Below, piece by piece: positions 34,968 to 43,524 of a DNA stretch of 64,000 nt. Both the position numbers and the translations under genes were made by a program. Under the pieces are notes generated by a model. That model saw only the letters and a program-made list of their open reading frames with translations, did no database searches and had not been told where the DNA came from. Every line of letters starts with the position of its first letter. Position 1 is the stretch's first letter. The DNA comes from Mycolicibacterium duvalii (GTDB lineage: Bacteria > Actinomycetota > Actinomycetes > Mycobacteriales > Mycobacteriaceae), in NCBI RefSeq assembly GCF_010726645.1, contig NZ_AP022563.1, positions 3,658,001 through 3,722,000 on the forward strand, read 5' to 3'.

Positions 34968-35611
34968 CGGCGGAACAGCTCGGCCGGCCGCCCCCGGCCA
35001 CGGCTCACCATGGTTCCGGTGGGGACGAGCTGAGGTTCCATGGTGCGGCGGAACCAGTCGCGTTGCAGTGGGCGCCCGGCGACATGTTCGTGCGCCAAGC
35101 GCAGCTCGCGGATGGTGAACTGCTCCCCCAACAGGCGGTACGGGTCCGGTTTGTCGAGGTAGCGCGCCCGCAGATGCTCGACCGCGCGGGCGACGATGTC
35201 GGCATGGTCATAGATCAATCGCCCCGGGGCGGACACCGGCATCAGTCGGGTGGCTTCCGGAAAGCGGTACTGCAGCCTCTCGGGCTGTACCACGTCGAGG
35301 TGGGCGACGGAGAGCACCCAACCCCGGTCGTCGCGGCGGGGGTCGTCGAAGACGTGCAGTTGGCGGGGATGCAGGCCGCCGACATTGGCTTTCAGCCGCA
35401 GCGACCGGTCGACCGCGTCGGCGAGGGTCTCCCCCGGGTGCAGGAACGTTCCGGGCAACGCCCATCCGCGACCTGAGGCCCGCCGGACCTCCAGGACGAG
35501 CAGGCCGTGCTCGTCGTCCAGGGTGAGGACGGCGGTGTCCACCGCGACCGACGGCCGAGGGTAGTCGGCCAGCGTCTTGCCGCGGCTGTCCCGGTATTCG
35601 TCGCTGTCCAT
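34955..35611 (-). CDS. NrtR-type regulator: degenerate Nudix plus winged helix
   Basis: 218 residues. The N-terminal Nudix fold (about 20-150) keeps GTFLHPGETLADAVDRSLRLKANVGG, but the catalytic REUxEE is replaced (RSLRLK), so it should bind and not hydrolyse nucleotides. The C-terminal winged helix (about 155-218: YRLLGEQFTIRELRLAHEHVAGRPLQRDWFRRTM) is the NrtR DNA-binding domain. NrtR proteins sense ADP-ribose or related NAD metabolites and control NAD-linked genes. It is divergent from an ADP-ribosylglycohydrolase gene, which fits. Start set at ATG 35611; an upstream ATG at 35638 is possible. Confidence 0.82.
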   Translation of the reverse strand: MDSDEYRDSRGKTLADYPRPSVAVDTAVLTLDDEHGLLVLEVRRASGRGWALPGTFLHPGETLADAVDRSLRLKANVGGLHPRQLHVFDDPRRDDRGWVLSVAHLDVVQPERLQYRFPEATRLMPVSAPGRLIYDHADIVARAVEHLRARYLDKPDPYRLLGEQFTIRELRLAHEHVAGRPLQRDWFRRTMEPQLVPTGTMVSRGRGRPAELFRRHED

Positions 35612-35647
35612 GGCCGCTACAGCGTAGCGCGGCCACATAGCGCAAGT

Positions 35648-35705
35648 ATTTGCAAATCAGTGTGAAGCGAACCGGTCTGCTACAATTAGCTCATATTCGC
35701 TCTAA
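35648..35705. promoter_or_regulatory. Promoter/operator between NrtR and DraG-phosphatase genes
   Basis: This region contains a perfect 10-bp palindrome ATTTGCAAAT (35648-35657), a -10-like TACAAT (35681-35686), and an imperfect dyad TTAGCTC (35686-35692)/GCTCTAA (35699-35705) across the expected transcription start. Either dyad could be the NrtR-type site controlling the divergent pair. Confidence 0.5.
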
Positions 35706-35725
35706 ATCGGAACCGGGGGTGCGTC

Positions 35726-37174
35726 ATGACAGCACGAGACGATCGAATCGAAGGGGTGCTGCTGGCGACGGCAGCTGGCGACGCACTGGGGGCGCCGTAC
35801 GAGTTCCAGCCGCCGCGGGGGCCGGAACTCGAGGTGGTAATGGCTGGTGGCGGCGTGTGGGAGCCCGGCGAGTGGACCGACGACACCGCGATGGCCATCG
35901 CCATCGCCGAAGTCGCGGCGACGGGCGCCGACCTGCGTGATGAGGCAGCGCAGGACCAGATCGTGCAGCGCTGGCTGGAGTGGTCTCGCCACACCAAGGA
36001 CATCGGGATCCAGACGGGGTCGGTGCTGCGGACCGCGGCCATCGGCTCGACGATCACGGCGAAGCGGGCGCGGTCGGTGTCGGAGGACCTGCACGCGAGG
36101 ACGGGTCGCACCGCGGGCAACGGCTCGCTGATGCGCACCGCGCCGGTCGCGCTGGCATACCTCGATGACGAGGACGCCATGGTGGAGGCGGCGCGAACGA
36201 TCAGCGAGCTGACGCACTTCGACCCGGACGCCGGCGACGCGTGTGTGTTGTGGTGCAGCGCGATTCGTCATGCGGTGCTGACCGGAGAGCTTGACGTGCG
36301 TGTCGGGTTGCGGCACCTAGCTTCCAAGCGACGTGCGCTGTGGGTCGAACACCTCGAGGTGGCCGAGCGTTCGCGTCCGGCGGACTTTCGGAATAACGGC
36401 TGGGTGGTGGCGGCGCTGCAGGCGGCGTGGTCGGCGATCGTCACGACACCGGTCCCCGACAACGACCCGTCCGCGGGTGTGTTCCGCGCTGATCATCTGC
36501 GCTCAGCCCTTGATGCTGCGGTACGGGCCGGGTTCGACACCGACACGGTGGCGGCGATCGCCGGCGGTCTGCTCGGCGCGGTCCACGGGGCGTCAGCCGT
36601 CCCGCTGGCGTGGCGCAGCCTGCTGCACGGCTGGCCCAAGATGCCCGCACGTGGGCTGGTGAGGTTGGCGGGATCGATCGCGCGGAGGGGTCAGCCCGAT
36701 CGCTTCGATTCCCGGTATCCCGGCTATCGGATCGGTGCGCTGGAGCCGCATCCGTACGACGAGGGCGTCCTGCTGGGAGGGGTCGGCGCGCTGCGCGAGC
36801 TGCCCCGCGGGGTCGACGCGGTGGTGTCATTGTGCCGAGTCGGTGATGACGATGTCCCGCAGGGTGTTCCGCACGTCGAAGTGCGGCTGATCGATCGGGC
36901 CGGCGCCGACGACAATCCGCATCTGGATTTCGTCCTGCTGGAAGCGGTGCGCGCGATCGAGCACTTCCGCCAACAGGACAAGACCGTGCTGCTGCACTGC
37001 GTGGAAGCGCAGAGCCGGACGCCGGCGGTCGCGGCGCTATATGGGTCGCGCATGTCTGGGTGCGACGCGCACCAAGTACTCGAGGCGGTCCAGCAGGTTC
37101 TGCCGAACGCCCGTCCGAACCCGGCGTTTCGCGCCGCACTGGACCGGCTGACGCCGGCAGTCAGCGCCAGATAG
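35726..37174 (+). CDS. ADP-ribosylglycohydrolase fused to a dual-specificity phosphatase-like domain
   Basis: 482 residues. The N-terminal DraG domain (about 1-310) has EGVLLATAAGDALGAPYE, the di-metal TDDTAMAIA, GNGSLMRTAPVALAY, and the second metal motif DTDTVAAIAGGLLGA, so it should remove ADP-ribose from proteins or other targets. The C-terminal DSP-like phosphatase (about 340-475) has the CX5R loop in HCVEAQSRT. The gene follows an intergenic region with two dyads and is divergent from the NrtR-type regulator. A zeta-type kinase begins 14 bp downstream in the same operon. Such fusions occur in phages and actinobacteria; the dual removal of ADP-ribose and phosphate is inference. Confidence 0.82.
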   Translation: MTARDDRIEGVLLATAAGDALGAPYEFQPPRGPELEVVMAGGGVWEPGEWTDDTAMAIAIAEVAATGADLRDEAAQDQIVQRWLEWSRHTKDIGIQTGSVLRTAAIGSTITAKRARSVSEDLHARTGRTAGNGSLMRTAPVALAYLDDEDAMVEAARTISELTHFDPDAGDACVLWCSAIRHAVLTGELDVRVGLRHLASKRRALWVEHLEVAERSRPADFRNNGWVVAALQAAWSAIVTTPVPDNDPSAGVFRADHLRSALDAAVRAGFDTDTVAAIAGGLLGAVHGASAVPLAWRSLLHGWPKMPARGLVRLAGSIARRGQPDRFDSRYPGYRIGALEPHPYDEGVLLGGVGALRELPRGVDAVVSLCRVGDDDVPQGVPHVEVRLIDRAGADDNPHLDFVLLEAVRAIEHFRQQDKTVLLHCVEAQSRTPAVAALYGSRMSGCDAHQVLEAVQQVLPNARPNPAFRAALDRLTPAVSAR

Positions 37175-37188
37175 GACGAGGAGGCCAC

Positions 37189-38190
37189 ATGGCATTCCAG
37201 TTCACCGATCCGGACTACCGGGCACATACCGACCGGGTCGAGGAGCTCCTGTCCCAGTTACGCAGTGCCGGGACGGATTCCCGGTCGATTTGCGGACGTG
37301 TCGAGCGTGGTTGGACGGTGTGGTGCACCGAGCGGCGAAACTTGCAGCGTGCGCTGGTCGACGATCTGTGGGATGAGCACGCGCGCGACGTGCCGAGGGC
37401 TGGAGTCGCGTATGTCCTGGGAGGTCTCGCCGGGGCCGGCAAAACGACCCTCCGGGCCAACCCCGACAACAACCTGACGCCGGAGAGGTTCCTCATCCTC
37501 GACGCAGAGGACATCGAGGTGGAGATGGCCCGCCGCGGAATGATCCCGGCTGTCGAGGGTCTCTCCCCGATGGAGTCCAGCGCGCTCGTCCACGAGGAAG
37601 CCTGGGAGCTCGCGAACCGGCTGGCGCAGAGGGCTTACCGCGAGAACTGCAACGTGCTGTGGGAGATCCCAATGAACAGCCAGCGTGCGACCCAACATGT
37701 CACAGATCTGAAGGGAGCAGGCTACGCCGTGTACGGCGGATTCGCCGACGCACCAGTAGATGAAGCGCGGGAGCGCACGTTGCAGCAACACCGCCGCGGC
37801 GAGGAGGACTACCGGAACCGACGCGGACTCGGCGGTCGCTATATCCCGGCATCCGTGCACGAGTCGTGCCGTCCGGACGCTCCGGCTGAGTGCTGGGCGC
37901 CGCGGCCGCCGGCCCCGGGTGCGCACGTGCGTGGACTGGTTCGGATGTACGAGTTGGGCACGCTGCCGTTCGAACACCTGGTGTCCGCGGTGCGGGGCCG
38001 GTGGCACGCCCGCAGGAACGTCGGTCCGGATGCGGCCGACTGGGTAGAGGTGTACCGACGCTGCGAGGCGGTGCCCGAGGATGACGACCTGTTCTGGATC
38101 AGCGTCGCCGAGGATGCCGGCACGCTCTCGGCTGAACAGAGTGAAAAGTTGTTCAGCGCTCTCGAAACTATGGCCGGAGAACGAGTATGA
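37189..38190 (+). CDS. Zeta-toxin-like P-loop kinase
   Basis: 333 residues. A Walker A GGLAGAGKTT (about 83-92) is followed by a zeta-like region: FLILDAEDIEVEMARRG, SALVHEEAWELANRLAQRAY, NVLWEIPMN, YAVYGGFADAPVDEARERTLQQHRRG and the RYIPASVHES segment. Zeta toxins phosphorylate UDP-N-acetylglucosamine. No epsilon-like antitoxin precedes it; instead it is coupled to the DraG-phosphatase gene (14 bp). It may be a toxin neutralised by that enzyme, or a kinase in a nucleotide-repair step. ATG 37189 follows GAGGAGG. The sequence outside the kinase core (about 1-70) is unknown. Confidence 0.75.
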   Translation: MAFQFTDPDYRAHTDRVEELLSQLRSAGTDSRSICGRVERGWTVWCTERRNLQRALVDDLWDEHARDVPRAGVAYVLGGLAGAGKTTLRANPDNNLTPERFLILDAEDIEVEMARRGMIPAVEGLSPMESSALVHEEAWELANRLAQRAYRENCNVLWEIPMNSQRATQHVTDLKGAGYAVYGGFADAPVDEARERTLQQHRRGEEDYRNRRGLGGRYIPASVHESCRPDAPAECWAPRPPAPGAHVRGLVRMYELGTLPFEHLVSAVRGRWHARRNVGPDAADWVEVYRRCEAVPEDDDLFWISVAEDAGTLSAEQSEKLFSALETMAGERV

Positions 38191-38231
38191 CGAAACCGTA
38201 GGTACGCAACGTTAGAGGATGAGGGCGCGCA

Positions 38232-41200
38232 CTACGGCGCAGCGGTCTCCGTCGACGAGCGGTAGGTCTGGTGGGTCGCAACTTCAACGAACGCGTTCAG
38301 TGTCGCGACGAGCCGCATGTCCTCCACGGAGCGTGCGCGGGTATCCAACAAGGCGTCGGTGCACACCAGGTACGCCAGGCAGCGGGCGCGGCTCACGGCG
38401 ACATTGAGCCGGTTGCGCGAGAACAGGAAGTCCAGGCCGCGGGTGATGTCCTCACCGGTGGAGGTGGCCATGCTGAAGAACACCACCGCGGCTTCGCGAC
38501 CCTGGAACTTGTCCACTGTGCCGACCGGAACGTCAGCCAGTGCCGCATCCCGGCTTAGTCGGGCACGAATGGTGTTTACCTGCAGGTTGAAGGGTGCCAC
38601 GACCATGAAATCGTCGGGGCTCAAGGGCTTTGTCTCGCCTGTGTGATTGGTCCACGGCGTGCCGATCAGCCGCGACAGTTCCTCGGCGATGGCGTCGGCT
38701 TCTTGTGGCGACCACGTTCGGTTGCCTTCGTGGTCGACGCGTAGCCAGCGCAGCCCGGTGCCGGCCACCGTCGACTGCTGCCTGCAGTCCTCGAAGCTGT
38801 GCAGGCATCCGTCATAGATTTGGCTGGAGATGAAGTCGCAGACATCGGGGTGCATCCGTCGGGTCTCGTGCAGGAAGACACCTCGATTGGCGGGCAGCAG
38901 CACGTCATCGCCGACAATGTGATCCAGCACGCTGCGCCCTGCTATGCCGGGGTGGTTGGCTTGGGCGACCTGCGGCAGTTGAAGCGGGTCTCCGAGTAGT
39001 ACGAGGTTACGGGCCGCGCCCGAGGCTGCCAGCGCATCGGCGAGCGCCAGCTGGCCTGCCTCATCGATGACCAGCACGTCGACCGGAGCGTCGCGCATCA
39101 CCGGGTTGGAGAACAGCCACGTTGTGCCGGCAACCAAATTGAACTCTTCGCGGGCGCACCTGGCGTTGTCGCCCGTGTAGGTGACTCCGGACAGCGCGTT
39201 CCGCGAGCCGCCGTCCTTGCAAACCGCGTGTAGCTGGTGCAGCACACCATCTTCGGACAGCGCGTCCACCACCGCCTCGAGCAGATTGGCGATCGCATGA
39301 TGGCTGACCGCAGTAATGCCGACGCGCTGACCGTCCCGGATCAGCTCTCTGATCAGTCGGGCGCCACGGTAGGTCTTCCCGGTACCTGGCGGGCCCTGCA
39401 CCGCGACGACGCTGTGGTCAAGTTTAGTGACCCACGCCGTCATATCGTCGAGGTCGTCGACGAACACCTCGCGGGGCCGGTCAGCGAAACGCGGCAAGTC
39501 CCGGCGCAGCAGCGCCAGTGTGACCGGGTTAGGCCTTCTACGGTCGAGCATCTCGACGGCAAAGGCTTCTAGAGCCTCGAATTTCGTTGTCGCATCGACC
39601 CAGTCGTGCAACACCACGCTGCGGGGGATAGCCCCCTCGTCCTGCAACTTCTTGCCCCATAGCAGGTCGAGAGCCCGAGTGTCGCGGTCTAGGCCGACGA
39701 TGCTTGCGTACAGCCGTTGCTCCCCCGGGCCGGCGAACATGACCGTCCCGCCACCACGCGGAAACTCGTCGATATCCTGCTGCGGGAACTCAAAACGCAT
39801 TGCTGGCGTGATCGATCGTCCGTTCTTGCTGAAGCGTTCGACCTCGCCAAGCTGGCTCAAGTCCGCGATGACGTCGACGTCGTCGAGTAGGTCGACCGGG
39901 TCGGCTGCCAGCTTCACCTTCTTGGGAGCGATGTAGGCGAACCATTCGGTACGCCAATAAGACAGCAGATCACCGAGATTGTGTTCATCGGTTCCGGAGG
40001 GATACTCATGCAGGCGGGCAATAGCCTCCGACAGCTCGGGCATTCCAGGATCGGGATCGAGAACAGCGTCCCTCCAGTTCATCCCCGGTGGCCGATGATC
40101 GATCAGCCAGTCCCGCAGGGCACGGGTCGCTCGGACGTCGTCCTCGTTGTAGGCAGCGATGGCATCGAGGTCGGCCTGGTTGGGTTCGGCCATGTAATGC
40201 TCATACTGGACAACCGCCCCGGCACCCTGATCGATCTCGTGGTTGCGGACGAAGTCAGTGAGCCGCTCCAGCTGCTTCAACCCGTAGGACTCGGTGCCGA
40301 CTTGGATACTGTTGCGCACCACAGTCAGCAGGTCGATGAACGCACCGGTGTCGATCAACTGAGCGAGCGCGACTTCGGCAACGCCGTGGGTTCTCGTCAT
40401 CGCTTCCAGTGCCGAGCGTTCGGTGTGGTTGTAGTGATAGACGTGCATCCCGGGGAACTGCCCACGTCGGCGGGCGAGGTAGTCGATGAGAGCTTCGACC
40501 GCGGCACCCTCCCGGCCGAGGTCGTGCGCCCACCAGGAGCGGTACCGCCATTGGTCACTGGGCCCCTGCTCCAAGAGCCCGAACAGGAAAAATAACCCGG
40601 TGTCGGCGCGCCAGAACGGGTGGCCTTCGAAGTCGAGGAACACGTCGCCGTCATCGGGATGCGGCAGCATTTCGAAGCCATGGCCCCAGGGTTCCTCGCC
40701 CGGTTCGATCAGTTCGAACGGCGGCGTATCTCCCGCCAGCTGCTGAGCGGCCAGCTGTAGGGCCGCCTGTCCGCGCAGCCGGGTCAGGCGTTCAGGGGCG
40801 AGGTGCTCGACCGGGCCGTCGCTTGTCGCCAACGCCGTGAGGGTAGCGATGTTCGCCTCGGCCAATGCGGCTCGGTCGGATTTGAGGATGTTGGCCACGT
40901 AGATCAGCGAGTCGGTCGCGCGCCAGTGAGTCTCGCAGACGGGGCCGAACTCGCAGAACTGACAGTGCGTGCACCGTTCCGCGACCGTTCCGGCGGCCGG
41001 TCCGGCAGCTAACGCCGCCGCGAGCTGGCGCTGTAGCCGACGCCAGTATGGCTGGAAGTCTTTGACCCGCAGCGTCTCCACGCCTCCAGAACCCAGCCAG
41101 ATATGCATATGCTCGGGACGTCGGCCCGTCAGTTCTTCGATGGCGTCTGCGTAGAAGCACAGCTGCAGCACGTGGCCGGGTTTGGCGTCTTTTCGGGTGA

Positions 41201-41618
41201 GCTTGGCATCGACTGGTTCGTAGCTGATGGCCCCGCTATCCGGGTCCTGTACTCGCACCACGAAGTCGGCGACGCCACGAATTCCGTTGTTAATGAGTGG
41301 CATCTGATAGATCACATCGTGATCGCCGCTCAGCGGATTGCCGATGCTCGCTACCCACGACGAGAATGACTGCCCGTCGGCCTTCTCTGGCACTTCCAAG
41401 ATGCTTTTGCCTTCGAGCCGATAGTTGGCGAGACAATCCTGTTCATGGGCGAGGCCCTTGTCGAGTAACAGCTCAGCGAAGGATCCGAAGCTCGACGGCG
41501 GCCTGGGCAGTGTTCCGTCCTCGACCTGCGCGCTCAGCGCCAGGTAGTGGGCGCAATCCAGCCAGGCCGTCACCTTGGACGGGGTCAACAGAGGTTCTGG
41601 TCTGGGCACTGCGGTCAT
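38232..41618 (-). CDS. TM0106-family nuclease-helicase (RecB-like / RNase H-like / SF1)
   Basis: 1128 residues. N-terminal RecB-like nuclease (about 15-250: ITPSK-like start TPSKVTAWLDCAHYLAL, VADFVVRV, YEPVDAKL, and Cys-rich CTHCQFCEFGPVC); a middle RNase H-like exonuclease fold (DDGDVFLDFEGHPFWR, YNEDDVRATRALRDWL); and a C-terminal Upf1/Dna2-type SF1 helicase with Walker A GPPGTGKTYRG (about 740), VLVIDEAGQ, GDPLQLPQV and TVDKFQGREAAVVFFS. This is the TIGR03491 family, often in phage-defence neighbourhoods but also a housekeeping variable gene. The CxxC cluster probably holds an Fe-S cluster in the nuclease. Convergent with the zeta gene (41 bp apart). Confidence 0.83.
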   Translation of the reverse strand: MTAVPRPEPLLTPSKVTAWLDCAHYLALSAQVEDGTLPRPPSSFGSFAELLLDKGLAHEQDCLANYRLEGKSILEVPEKADGQSFSSWVASIGNPLSGDHDVIYQMPLINNGIRGVADFVVRVQDPDSGAISYEPVDAKLTRKDAKPGHVLQLCFYADAIEELTGRRPEHMHIWLGSGGVETLRVKDFQPYWRRLQRQLAAALAAGPAAGTVAERCTHCQFCEFGPVCETHWRATDSLIYVANILKSDRAALAEANIATLTALATSDGPVEHLAPERLTRLRGQAALQLAAQQLAGDTPPFELIEPGEEPWGHGFEMLPHPDDGDVFLDFEGHPFWRADTGLFFLFGLLEQGPSDQWRYRSWWAHDLGREGAAVEALIDYLARRRGQFPGMHVYHYNHTERSALEAMTRTHGVAEVALAQLIDTGAFIDLLTVVRNSIQVGTESYGLKQLERLTDFVRNHEIDQGAGAVVQYEHYMAEPNQADLDAIAAYNEDDVRATRALRDWLIDHRPPGMNWRDAVLDPDPGMPELSEAIARLHEYPSGTDEHNLGDLLSYWRTEWFAYIAPKKVKLAADPVDLLDDVDVIADLSQLGEVERFSKNGRSITPAMRFEFPQQDIDEFPRGGGTVMFAGPGEQRLYASIVGLDRDTRALDLLWGKKLQDEGAIPRSVVLHDWVDATTKFEALEAFAVEMLDRRRPNPVTLALLRRDLPRFADRPREVFVDDLDDMTAWVTKLDHSVVAVQGPPGTGKTYRGARLIRELIRDGQRVGITAVSHHAIANLLEAVVDALSEDGVLHQLHAVCKDGGSRNALSGVTYTGDNARCAREEFNLVAGTTWLFSNPVMRDAPVDVLVIDEAGQLALADALAASGAARNLVLLGDPLQLPQVAQANHPGIAGRSVLDHIVGDDVLLPANRGVFLHETRRMHPDVCDFISSQIYDGCLHSFEDCRQQSTVAGTGLRWLRVDHEGNRTWSPQEADAIAEELSRLIGTPWTNHTGETKPLSPDDFMVVAPFNLQVNTIRARLSRDAALADVPVGTVDKFQGREAAVVFFSMATSTGEDITRGLDFLFSRNRLNVAVSRARCLAYLVCTDALLDTRARSVEDMRLVATLNAFVEVATHQTYRSSTETAAP

Positions 41619-42106
41619 CGGGGCAGCCTCAGTCCGAACAACTCGATGATTCGCCCGACAAGTCCCCGGACACGCTGGCCGTACACGTCAGCGCCGAAGC
41701 CAAGTTCCCGATCCAAAATTCAACACCCCGTTCCGCAGGCTAGCAGTCCCGTACGTCACGCGGAGTTCTGCGACAATGGGGCCTCACCATTCAGGGTGCT
41801 TGTCGGCGCCGCCGCCTATTCGAATAACGCCCATGAGCTGGCTTAAGGGCTCCAGACACGCCGTCCCTGCCGCCGCGTAACCGCACCACAGCGCCCCGAG
41901 GGGACGATCGGCACGGCACGTGCGTACACGCGATCCACCGACCTGTCACCTGATCCTGATAAGCAACGTGCTTGATTCCGCGGGCAAGCCCGCCCGAAGG
42001 CCTGTTTTGGACCCGTCGCGATCGCACGACGGTCAGTCAATTGACGCACATTCATATCGCTGGAGCACCTCTGCGGTTCTCATTGGGTGACGAGCTGATC
42101 TCATCG
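41619..42106. other. 488-bp gap between helicase and DUF4268 genes
   Basis: No gene, tRNA or repeat is convincing. A hairpin GCGGG-CAAG-CCCGC (41980-41993) is present, but it has no following T-run on either strand. Possible degenerate remnants cannot be assessed by eye. Confidence 0.4.
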
Positions 42107-43042
42107 CTACAAGTACTTCGGAAAAACCTTCGCGAACGCGTCGGCGGTCGTCGCCATCCAACTAATGATTTCATCAAGTTGACCGGGATCAGCGAAATCT
42201 CCATTGCGAGTGATTGTTATGCGACTGGCTTTCTTCTGAGGGAGCTCCTGCCAGTCCAGAACTAGCCCGAGCTGGCTCTCTATCTCTTCGCGTGCGTCGT
42301 TGAGTTTTGCGTAGAGCTCCTTGTTATTGATGATGTAGAGGCCGACCCCGACGTGTTTCTGTAGCGAGTTCACTGTCAGATCAATGTAGGCCTGAGACGT
42401 GCCGATGGCCACGTCATACCAGTGCTGCGGAGCAGGTTTCGCCCAGCTCTTGATGTACTTCGCGTGCGCTTCGCCGTACTCGCGTACCCGCTCAAAAAAA
42501 TCTTGCTGCTTGAGCTTCAACTCGCTCACTGTCCCACTCGCTGCAGTCTGCTTTACCGCCTTCGCCCAGTCATTGGGTTTGGCCACGATATTGAAGCGTG
42601 GGGCCGGCAGTGAGTCACCGATCTTCCAAGCCTCTATCTGGAGAAGAAAGAAGTTTGCCTGGTCGGTCGTGTTTTCATTAAGCCAGTTGACAGCCTGTTC
42701 GTGCTCCTCACGAGCCCGCTCCACGATCCACACAACCACGTCGGCGTGAAGGCCGGCTGCGTAGGTGATGATCTTCCCAAGATGATCGTGGTCGGTCGGG
42801 GCCAGCTGATTCTCGATGACTATGCGGCGGTCATTCTCGTCGGTGGCCAAAATATCGACGAAGAACTGTCCGACGCCCACCTCGCTCTGGGTTTCGACAA
42901 TCTCGACACCGATTACCTCGCTAAGGAGCTGGATATTTTCCGGGATAGCAAGCCACTGCGTGAAGTCCAACGCTTCGTGCTTCCAAACCTCGCGAAGCGG
43001 CACCTGGACGAGTTTACTGAGTTGAATGCTGCTCCCTACCAT
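42107..43042 (-). CDS. DUF4268-type nuclease-fold protein
   Basis: 311 residues. The N-terminal half looks like a RecB/PD-(D/E)xK fold: FFVDILATDENDRRIVIENQL has the D...ExQ pattern, followed by DHDHLGKIITYAAGLHADVVVWIV (helix-strand typical of the DUF4268 N-domain). The C-terminal half is a helical-beta DUF4268 domain (YDVAIGTSQAYIDLTVNSLQKHVGVGLYI, ITITRNGDFADP). These proteins occur as restriction-like endonucleases or methylase-independent effectors. Start ATG 43042 follows AGGAAAG. Codon use is less GC-rich than the flanking core genes, suggesting transfer. No partner gene is obvious. Confidence 0.75.
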   Translation of the reverse strand: MVGSSIQLSKLVQVPLREVWKHEALDFTQWLAIPENIQLLSEVIGVEIVETQSEVGVGQFFVDILATDENDRRIVIENQLAPTDHDHLGKIITYAAGLHADVVVWIVERAREEHEQAVNWLNENTTDQANFFLLQIEAWKIGDSLPAPRFNIVAKPNDWAKAVKQTAASGTVSELKLKQQDFFERVREYGEAHAKYIKSWAKPAPQHWYDVAIGTSQAYIDLTVNSLQKHVGVGLYIINNKELYAKLNDAREEIESQLGLVLDWQELPQKKASRITITRNGDFADPGQLDEIISWMATTADAFAKVFPKYL

Positions 43043-43161
43043 TTCTTTCCTGTCGTTGAGTTGAACTTTTCGACGGTGGCGTCTCGGCCGCTGTCATCGT
43101 TTCTCTGCTTTGCCGGGTGCGGACCGGCGATTAGTTGCCGTCGTCGCCTCGGGAATACATG

Positions 43162-43524
43162 TCACTTGGAACTGCCCAGGTCGAGTTCAAGCTTGCGTAC
43201 TTCGCCGACCAGGTGCCTGACCTCCGCAACGGAGGGTTGCAGTTCGTAGGCATGTCGGTGCACGGCGCGGCTGAGTCCGTGCCAGACGCGTTTGGCACGG
43301 ACTGCAAGTTGCCGCCCACGAAGAGGCTCCAGCGCAATGAGTTTGGACCGAGTCGTCGGATAGCCGGATGCATGCTGCACCCACGAAGCGTTCTGCGCGT
43401 CAAGCCATTCCTCGAGCACGGATCGCGCCAGCAACGCCGCAATCCGCGGTCCGCGAGCTTCAAGCCCGTAGGCGCCGTCGAGCAATCGGTCGGCATGGTC
43501 GAGCAAGGAGACACGGCCAGTCAT
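43162..43524 (-). CDS. HEPN-like small protein, third gene of the MazG-ATPase operon
   Basis: 120 residues, four-helix type. The middle region SRAVHRHAYEL contains R-x4-H, the signature of HEPN ribonucleases; the order LLDHADRLLDGAYGL, IAALLARSVLEEWLD, GRQLAVRAKRVWHGL and AEVRHLVGEVRKLEL is consistent with HEPN. Much of it can be aligned with the C-terminal about 110 residues of the upstream ATPase (see findings). ATG 43524 overlaps the ATPase stop (ATGA). Predicted activity: ribonuclease controlled by the ATPase; this is inference, as the family is not one I can name. Confidence 0.7.
   Translation of the reverse strand: MTGRVSLLDHADRLLDGAYGLEARGPRIAALLARSVLEEWLDAQNASWVQHASGYPTTRSKLIALEPLRGRQLAVRAKRVWHGLSRAVHRHAYELQPSVAEVRHLVGEVRKLELDLGSSK

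Noticed and set aside
41980..41993. Hairpin GCGGG-CAAG-CCCGC as intrinsic terminator
   Set aside because: No T-run on either strand and a short stem, so a terminator cannot be supported.
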